A stretch of 38,768 bases of DNA from Nanobdellota archaeon (GTDB lineage: Archaea > Nanobdellota > Nanobdellia > Woesearchaeales > GCA-2686295). Position numbers and translations under genes: made by a program. Positions within the stretch are counted from its first letter, which is position 1; each line of letters starts with the position of its first letter. Location of the stretch: assembly GCA_018819065.1 (NCBI GenBank), contig JAHJQL010000067.1, forward strand, positions 1-38,768. Reading direction: 5' to 3'. The notes below the pieces were generated by a model. It had not been told where the DNA came from, made no database searches, and was given only the letters and a program-made list of their open reading frames with translations. Positions 34,031 to 38,768 of this stretch are shown here, in pieces.

Positions 34031-34124
34031 TAATTGTGATAATTGTGTAAGATTACTGCGCGGACAACTCTTTTTTCTTTATGCCTTAGTTTTAAACCAC
34101 ATACCCGCATTTTTGCACAATTAT
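34031..34124 (-). promoter_or_regulatory. Promoter with repeated TAATTGTG boxes
   Basis: A minus-strand TATA-like GGTTTAAAACT lies near 34098-34089. Two direct TAATTGTG copies (34031-34038, 34040-34047) lie downstream, and an inverted CACAATTAT (34116-34124) lies upstream. Three copies around one promoter suggest a regulator-binding array. Confidence 0.4.
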
Positions 34125-34130
34125 CCTATT

Positions 34131-34562
34131 TTAGACACTGCACGTCTCCGTACTTTTTGTCACGAGGAGTACTTTTGTTCCATCCTGGAGAAAACCGCCT
34201 TTTACATGTAAATAGCGATTTGGAGCTTTTCTTGATACTCCTACATCTGCCATGAGCATTGCTGGAATTGGCACGTAGAAACTATGTGTTGTCTTTGAGA
34301 TGCCACCGCTTACTGTGTACTTTCTTGGCAGTTTGTAATATTTATACGGCCTATAGAAATAGTCTAGTGGTCTCTTAAAATAGAACGCTAAGCCTACTTT
34401 TCCTTTGTCATCTACATAACGCATTGGGAACACAAACTGTCCTGAAAAGAAATTTACTGCGTGAATTGTCGGAACATAAAAGGTCTCTTGATGACCTATT
34501 CTTCTGCATTTGACAATCTCTATTTCAAACTCTTTTGTAAAGTCTTTGATGAACTTCGTCAT
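34131..34562 (-). CDS. Uncharacterised protein
   Basis: This 143-residue protein matches no family I know. It is rich in aromatic residues and Lys, with likely beta strands (QFVFPMRYVDD, VGLAFYFKRPL, FYRPYKYYKLPRKY) and a C-terminal HSFYVPIPAMLMADVGV ... RYLHVKGG segment that faintly recalls AbrB-like swapped hairpins. The start at 34562 has AGGAGG nine bases before it. The in-frame ATG at 34631 also has a GAGGTG site and would add 23 basic residues, so the start is uncertain. Confidence 0.55.
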   Translation of the reverse strand: MTKFIKDFTKEFEIEIVKCRRIGHQETFYVPTIHAVNFFSGQFVFPMRYVDDKGKVGLAFYFKRPLDYFYRPYKYYKLPRKYTVSGGISKTTHSFYVPIPAMLMADVGVSRKAPNRYLHVKGGFLQDGTKVLLVTKSTETCSV

Positions 34563-34631
34563 ACTAAATCGCCTCCTGGTCTTGGTTAATTGCACCGTAG
34601 CTTTTCGAGGCACTGTGGCCTTTTTTAGCAT

Positions 34632-34949
34632 CGATTAACCGCCACCTCGGGCGTCTTGTGAAGATGCACTTTTGCGCTACATCGCGTCAGATGTTTCGAC
34701 TAAATCTAAACACCTTATCTACATTATACGTTTCTTTCTTAATATCATTTTCTCACTTACTTCAGAAGTTATACCAGAATGAATATTCATACTGGCTTCA
34801 TAAGAATCATCGACAAGCTTTATAAACAAAATAGACATTGTTTCTATACGATGTATAAAATGGGAGAACAATTAGTGAATATCCGTAGTCGAGAAATAAA
34901 GAAAAAATGGCCAAATACATACTGGCCTTATAGTATTCAGACGTACCTA
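34632..34949. other. Intergenic stretch without a convincing gene
   Basis: This 318-base gap lies between the minus-strand PCNA gene and the minus-strand unknown gene. It holds a GAGGTG ribosome site and probable promoter of the latter (TATA candidate near 34710-34697) and a 12-base palindrome ATGAATATTCAT (about 34781). The plus-strand 65-codon ORF here has no ribosome site and looks random. Confidence 0.5.
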
Positions 34950-35687
34950 TTAATCGTTATCTACTCTTGGCGCTAGTATGAATGCTAGTTGCACTTTGTT
35001 TAAAACTTTATACTCTAATTTCATCGGGTAATCATCACTTAGCTGCAAGACTACCTTATCGCTTAGTTTTCCGCCTTGAATCATCTTCTTTAAGTATTCA
35101 ATTGAGAATTTTGATTTGACTTTTTTATCAACAACTATCTTTGTATCTTTATCGGCTTTTATGTTGATGTTTGCTTTGCTTAAATCACCTGCTGCTGTTA
35201 TGTTGAGTTCTTGGTTTTCTGCGATGAAAGTCACACTTTCACCGATGATATCAACATCTTCTATTGCTTCATTAATGATTGTTGAGTTAGTAGTTATTGT
35301 TGCTTTGAATTTTAAGTCAGGGATTTTCTGCTGCTTTTCCTCAATATCGATGAGTGGTAGGAAGAATGTCCTTGTGGCGTTGCTCTTAAAAGTGACTTTG
35401 AATTTGCTCTCTTCAATTTCTAATGTGACTGCATCGTTTGCCTTTGCTCTTCTTAATACTTGCTTAAAATCGTTCAGGTTTATTGATAGCGAGACGTCCT
35501 CTTTGACGTTGTACTCTTCAAATGAGCTGCTTAAAAGCTTGAATATGACCATTGCCACGTTTGCTGGGTCCATCGCTATTAGTTGTATGGCGTCAGGGGT
35601 TATTTTAAATGTTCCCTCACTTACTAGGTCTGATATTATGCTGATGCTGTCTTTTAAAAATTTAGGTTCTGATAGTGTTAATTTCAT
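34950..35687 (-). CDS. pcn: DNA polymerase sliding clamp (PCNA)
   Basis: This 245-residue clamp forms a trimeric ring that tethers polymerase, ligase and nucleases to DNA. It shows the two-domain PCNA pattern: EPKFLKDSISIISDLVSEGTFKITPDAIQLIAMDPANVAMVIF, then KANDAVTLEIEESKFKVTF, the interdomain region, and the C-terminal LQLSDDYPMKLEYKV with VQLAFILAPRV. The length fits (about 245-250). A TATA-like ATTTATAAATAA (35729-35718) and a GAGAGGG ribosome site precede the ATG. Confidence 0.96.
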   Translation of the reverse strand: MKLTLSEPKFLKDSISIISDLVSEGTFKITPDAIQLIAMDPANVAMVIFKLLSSSFEEYNVKEDVSLSINLNDFKQVLRRAKANDAVTLEIEESKFKVTFKSNATRTFFLPLIDIEEKQQKIPDLKFKATITTNSTIINEAIEDVDIIGESVTFIAENQELNITAAGDLSKANINIKADKDTKIVVDKKVKSKFSIEYLKKMIQGGKLSDKVVLQLSDDYPMKLEYKVLNKVQLAFILAPRVDND

Positions 35688-35750
35688 ATTTTATCCCTCT
35701 CTTGACAAATTAATGGTTATTTATAAATATTATTATTAATTTTTTTTTAT

Positions 35751-37061
35751 TTAAATTTTGAGTACGTCTCCATTTTTTAAGAAGTGAATTTTATCCTCTG
35801 AAAAACCCTCTTCTAATGCGAGTTCTTTCATTGCCTGCATGCGTGGTAAGTCTCCGTGTACTGGTATTATGTGCTCTGGTTTTATAATTGCAAAAACTTC
35901 TCTTTGGTCTTCTTTTGAAGCGTGTCCTGAGACGTGTATATCTCTAAATATCCTGACGTGTTTTTGTTTGAGTGAGTCTTCAAGTATTCTTCTGTTATTA
36001 TAATTAACCTTAACAGGTATTATCTGGCATGAGAATATGACTATGTCTCCTGATTTGAAATTGAAATAGTTTTCATTTACAATCTTTGAAAGCGTTGCTT
36101 TTGGCTCTCCTTGGTGGCCTGTGACTACGAATAGGTATTTTTCAGGGTCTTTTATTTTTGAGAGAAACTTCTTTACCTTGTTGCTGTACTTAACAATTGT
36201 CACATCAGAAAAACTTGTTACTCCGGCAGATTCTGCTGAAAAAGCGTATTTTGACAGTGACCGTCCTAGGAAAACCACTGTTCGACCCATTTTTCTTCCA
36301 ATTTCCTTTACTGCTTTGATTCTTGCAATGTGGCTTGAAAAGGTGGTTACGAATATACTGTTTTTCTTGTTGTTGCTGTTTAGAAGAATCTCTTTAAGCA
36401 TTTGTTTTGCAATGCTTTCAGATGGTGTCTTGGTTGGGTTTGTTGAATAAAGGCAGTCAACTATGAACACCTTAACTTTTAGCTCTTTTAACCTCTTTAT
36501 ATTGGTTTTATTTCCAAGCGTAGGATAATTGTCTATCTTGTAATCATTACCGTATAAAACAACACCGTACTTTGTGTGAATAGCAATCATTACTGTGTGT
36601 GGTGTTGAATGAGTGACGTTGATAAATTCAACCTCTACATTTTTAGAAACTTTAAACCTAGAGTTTTCCTTCTTTGCAACGAGTTTGTTCTTTAAATCAA
36701 TTTTTTCATCCTTAATGGTTGTTTTTAAGACTTCAATTGTGAATTGGCTGCCGTAAACTGGGCAGTTGAATTTATTTGCTAAAAAAGGTGTTGCACCGAC
36801 GTGATCTAAATGTGCGTGGCTGATGCATATAGCGACAGTCTTTGCTTTTACGTTGTCTAGTATCCTTATGTCAGGAACAGCCCCTATGTTCATCAACGTT
36901 TTAGAGGACATATCAACGATGTCATCAGAGTCGGAGTGCTCGATGTAGTGCTCCATGTGAAGACCTAAATCTAATATGACTATTTCATCATCTATCTTGA
37001 CTGCTGTGCAGTTCCTTCCAATCTCACTATATCCTCCTACAGGGATGATTTCTATGCCCAT
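35751..37061 (-). CDS. rnj: Archaeal RNase J (metallo-beta-lactamase ribonuclease)
   Basis: This 436-residue zinc ribonuclease trims RNA 5'-to-3'. The start MGIEIIPVGGYSEIGRNCTAV is typical of the family. The metal site is SHAHLDHVGATPFL. The beta-CASP motifs are IFVTTFSSHIARIKA, VVTGHQGEPKATLSKI, and HVSGHASKEDQREVFAIIKPEHIIPVHGD. The ATG at 37061 has a TATA-like TTTTTATAATTA about 27 bases upstream; the track start at 37118 overlaps the neighbouring gene. It lies between a DUF2779 nuclease and PCNA. Confidence 0.94.
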   Translation of the reverse strand: MGIEIIPVGGYSEIGRNCTAVKIDDEIVILDLGLHMEHYIEHSDSDDIVDMSSKTLMNIGAVPDIRILDNVKAKTVAICISHAHLDHVGATPFLANKFNCPVYGSQFTIEVLKTTIKDEKIDLKNKLVAKKENSRFKVSKNVEVEFINVTHSTPHTVMIAIHTKYGVVLYGNDYKIDNYPTLGNKTNIKRLKELKVKVFIVDCLYSTNPTKTPSESIAKQMLKEILLNSNNKKNSIFVTTFSSHIARIKAVKEIGRKMGRTVVFLGRSLSKYAFSAESAGVTSFSDVTIVKYSNKVKKFLSKIKDPEKYLFVVTGHQGEPKATLSKIVNENYFNFKSGDIVIFSCQIIPVKVNYNNRRILEDSLKQKHVRIFRDIHVSGHASKEDQREVFAIIKPEHIIPVHGDLPRMQAMKELALEEGFSEDKIHFLKNGDVLKI

Positions 37062-37107
37062 TAAATTGCCTGAAAGAACACTAATTATAAAAATCTTTTT
37101 AGAAATA

Positions 37108-38583
37108 TCACTTAACAAGCCTTCTTAGTTCATCAACAATCAAAATCATTGCTTTTGTATCAAGCGAACAGTATTCTTCAAGATTTGCTCTGACTTTCTC
37201 AATTTCTTCTCTTGAAGGAAGAACTCCATTTATGTCTGGATAGGTTATTCTTAAGTACTCAAGGCTTGCATCCATCCCTTGTTTTATGTCAACAGCTTCA
37301 TAACCTCTTCCAATTAGTGCTGGTAAAACTTTTTTTATCGAAGCGCTTCCGTGCTGTGAAGAATTGTAATAGTCAAAGTTTCTGAAAGGAACTAGCAAGT
37401 CAACAACTCTTTCTAGTGTTGAATCAGCCCAATTTCTATACTCTGAAAACGCGCCTCCTAATTCGTTTATGATGCCTTTTTCAAAAACTTGATTATAAAC
37501 TATTATTTTACCCTTTTTTCCCAGTGCATCTTTTAAAGATGATAAGAATGCAGGTCTTGGATCGTCTGGCTTGTCATAGAGAAACGAAAAGTGCTTTGTT
37601 GAGCTATCAATTGTGTGTAGTGAGAATTGGAATGGTATCTTCTGATAAGGTCTTGTACCATTAAAAATAGGCATTACAGGGCTGATTGTTTCAAAGTCAA
37701 GGTATTGAAGTGGTTCTTTTAAAAGTTTTAAGAACTCCTTCATTTTTTTCTTGTTCACATAAGGTTTTCCTGTGATTTCAACCTCTCTTTGTATCTCTTG
37801 TTTGTCACTTAGCTTGAAATCATCTGGAATATTGGCTATTGCAAGTATATCTTCTTCAAATAGCTGAGTGCTTTTCTTTCCACCTCTGTAAAGGTCAAAG
37901 ACGTTGTTTTGCGGCATAAAAGACCAGCAATCATCAGTTAATGGACAATTGTATGGTTTGCCGCACCTCTTTCCAATAGTTGCATATGGTTTTTTTGTTG
38001 AAGCGAGCACATTTAAGAGTTCATCAACCTTTTTCTCAATTCCTATTGACGCTTCGTTAACTCTTGAAGTGATGTTCTTAGTCGCGAAGAACTCTTCTGG
38101 TTTAATAACTCCATTTTTCACAAATTCCTTGTTAACATACATTAAGAAGTAATCCTTAATATTTAGTCCTGCTTTTTTGCAGCAATACTTTTGAAAGGCA
38201 ACATCTTCAATGTTTTCTTTCTTTACTTCGGTGGAGCTCTTGACCTCTATTAAATCCCATTCATCAATTCCGACAGGTTTTAAAATGTCGGCTCGGGTAT
38301 ATATTTCATCTGCTAATATTCCAGCTTCAAAGAGTGTTTTTCGTTCTCTGGCAAGTTTTCTTGTAATATTAACATTCTCCATGAATTCTTTTGTTGGGAT
38401 GTTGACACCCTCTGAATACATTTTCTTTGCTAATTCACCAACCAATTTTCCCTGTTCAAAACGATATTTCGTCTCTGTGCTAATACTTGTTATCTTGTTT
38501 GGTTCGTGGATTTTTGTCCAAAGATACTTATCACATTGCAACCCAACCATGTACAGGGACTTAGTCAATGTTTTTGATGTCAT
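37108..38583 (-). CDS. DUF2779 nuclease: RecB/Cas4-like plus DEDD exonuclease domain
   Basis: This 491-residue protein has an N-terminal RecB/Cas4-like domain (LTKSLYMVGLQCDKYLW, catalytic D99 in TRADIL and E113-x-K115 in IEVKSS) with an Fe-S-type Cys set (Cys17 and CGKPYNCPLTDDC). The C-terminal half is the DUF2779 domain, an RNase H-like exonuclease fold: QYLDFETISPVMPIFNGTRPYQKIPFQFSLH, then YNQVFEKGIINEL, GSASIKKVLPAL and a final EEYCSLDTKAM. Both nuclease sites look intact. The cellular role is not established; DNA repair is likely. A TATA-like box at 38615-38608 is 27 bases before the ATG. Confidence 0.88.
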   Translation of the reverse strand: MTSKTLTKSLYMVGLQCDKYLWTKIHEPNKITSISTETKYRFEQGKLVGELAKKMYSEGVNIPTKEFMENVNITRKLARERKTLFEAGILADEIYTRADILKPVGIDEWDLIEVKSSTEVKKENIEDVAFQKYCCKKAGLNIKDYFLMYVNKEFVKNGVIKPEEFFATKNITSRVNEASIGIEKKVDELLNVLASTKKPYATIGKRCGKPYNCPLTDDCWSFMPQNNVFDLYRGGKKSTQLFEEDILAIANIPDDFKLSDKQEIQREVEITGKPYVNKKKMKEFLKLLKEPLQYLDFETISPVMPIFNGTRPYQKIPFQFSLHTIDSSTKHFSFLYDKPDDPRPAFLSSLKDALGKKGKIIVYNQVFEKGIINELGGAFSEYRNWADSTLERVVDLLVPFRNFDYYNSSQHGSASIKKVLPALIGRGYEAVDIKQGMDASLEYLRITYPDINGVLPSREEIEKVRANLEEYCSLDTKAMILIVDELRRLVK

Positions 38584-38607
38584 TAAATAGTGAAGAATGT
38601 AGTTGTT

Positions 38608-38615
38608 TATTTAAA
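38608..38615 (-). promoter_or_regulatory. TATA-like box of the DUF2779 nuclease gene
   Basis: TTTAAATA on the minus strand is centred about 28 bases before the ATG at 38583, again indicating a leaderless message. Confidence 0.5.
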
Positions 38616-38633
38616 GCTTTTTTTAAGGAATAG

Positions 38634-38768
38634 TCAAGTACATAAGTAATGGGACAAGTTGAGTTTAAAAAGATGGTTGTCTAAAAATTGTTCTATGGCT
38701 TCTTGCATATCTTCTATTTTTTTGTAATGTGTTGAATTTGTAACGTTTGCACGAGTTATTTTCCAGCA
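38634..38768 (-). CDS. C-terminal end of a probable IS630-like transposase, cut by the window edge
   Basis: An open frame enters from the right edge on the minus strand and runs 44 codons to a TGA at 38636-38634. The peptide (WKITRANVTNSTHYKKIEDMQEAIEQFL ... FKLNLSHYL) resembles the C-terminal tail of IS630/Tc1-like transposases, with the conserved N-V-T-N-x2-Y and the helix after it. No catalytic residues lie in the visible part. Whether the gene is whole beyond the edge cannot be told. Confidence 0.5.
   Translation of the reverse strand, partial: CWKITRANVTNSTHYKKIEDMQEAIEQFLDNHLFKLNLSHYLCT

Noticed and set aside
33864-34255. Plus-strand ORFs of 115 and 70 codons over the small-gene island
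   Set aside because: They are opposite to minus-strand genes that have proper ribosome sites and promoters, and they look like shadows.
34779-34976. A 65-codon plus-strand ORF between PCNA and the unknown minus-strand gene
   Set aside because: It has no ribosome binding site or TATA-like box at the right distance, overlaps the end of PCNA, and the peptide shows no family pattern.
1-38768. CRISPR arrays and tRNA genes
   Set aside because: I saw no regularly spaced direct repeats and no T-arm consensus (GGTTCRAATCC) with matching acceptor ends on either strand. A covariance search would settle the tRNA question.

Overview
The window looks like chromosomal DNA from a small-genome, A+T-rich archaeon, most likely DPANN and probably Woesearchaeota/Pacearchaeota-like. 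The archaeal markers are firm: a PCNA sliding clamp, an archaeal-type RNase J, Sec61-beta, NAC, the RNase P protein Rpp30, an RNase P RNA, and archease with RtcB. The lineage guess is weaker. It rests on long Cys-rich secreted proteins with motifs I associate with that group, and on base composition. Many genes have a TATA-like box (TTTAWAWA) centred about 26-27 bases before the start codon, so they are probably leaderless. Genes inside operons instead carry GAGGTG-type ribosome binding sites. Layout: (1) 1-1366, the edge of a minus-strand gene, then a ubiquitin-like sulfur carrier and a TtuA-type tRNA thiolase. (2) 1450-8572, a lipoprotein, Rpp30 (rnp3), and two very large secreted proteins joined by an ATGA overlap. 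(3) 8637-12455, a Memo-family protein facing a two-gene ABC-2 exporter. (4) 12580-14428, RNase P RNA, Sec61-beta (too short for the ORF track), NAC, and two overlapping diverged paralogues of unknown function. (5) 14471-22352, an operator-like palindrome, a repeat protein of unknown function, then sufB-sufD-sufS-sufU-sufC, a DUF2203 gene and a leucyl aminopeptidase. (6) 22393-28681, archease, RtcB, a helix-turn-helix regulator, ThiI with a rhodanese domain, an M3 oligopeptidase and a MarC-family membrane protein. (7) 28707-34562, an accessory region: a winged-helix plus nucleotidyltransferase pair under a concentric dyad promoter, a 919-residue fusion of a RecB/DEDD nuclease with an IS66-like transposase, and a small minus-strand group with a HARE-HTH protein. 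(8) 34950-38583, PCNA, RNase J and a DUF2779 nuclease. (9) The C-terminal end of a probable IS630-like transposase at the right edge. Two themes connect the genes. Sulfur handling recurs (carrier protein plus TtuA, the SUF operon, ThiI), with SufS the likely persulfide source. RNA processing recurs too (RNase P RNA and Rpp30, RtcB with archease, RNase J, two tRNA thiolases). The strongest candidates for something undescribed are the nuclease-transposase fusion at 30359-33118, an operator ATTAACT-N2-AGTTAAT shared by the SUF operon and that fusion gene, and the wHTH-nucleotidyltransferase pair with its symmetric promoter. All calls come from reading the sequence; no database search was run.
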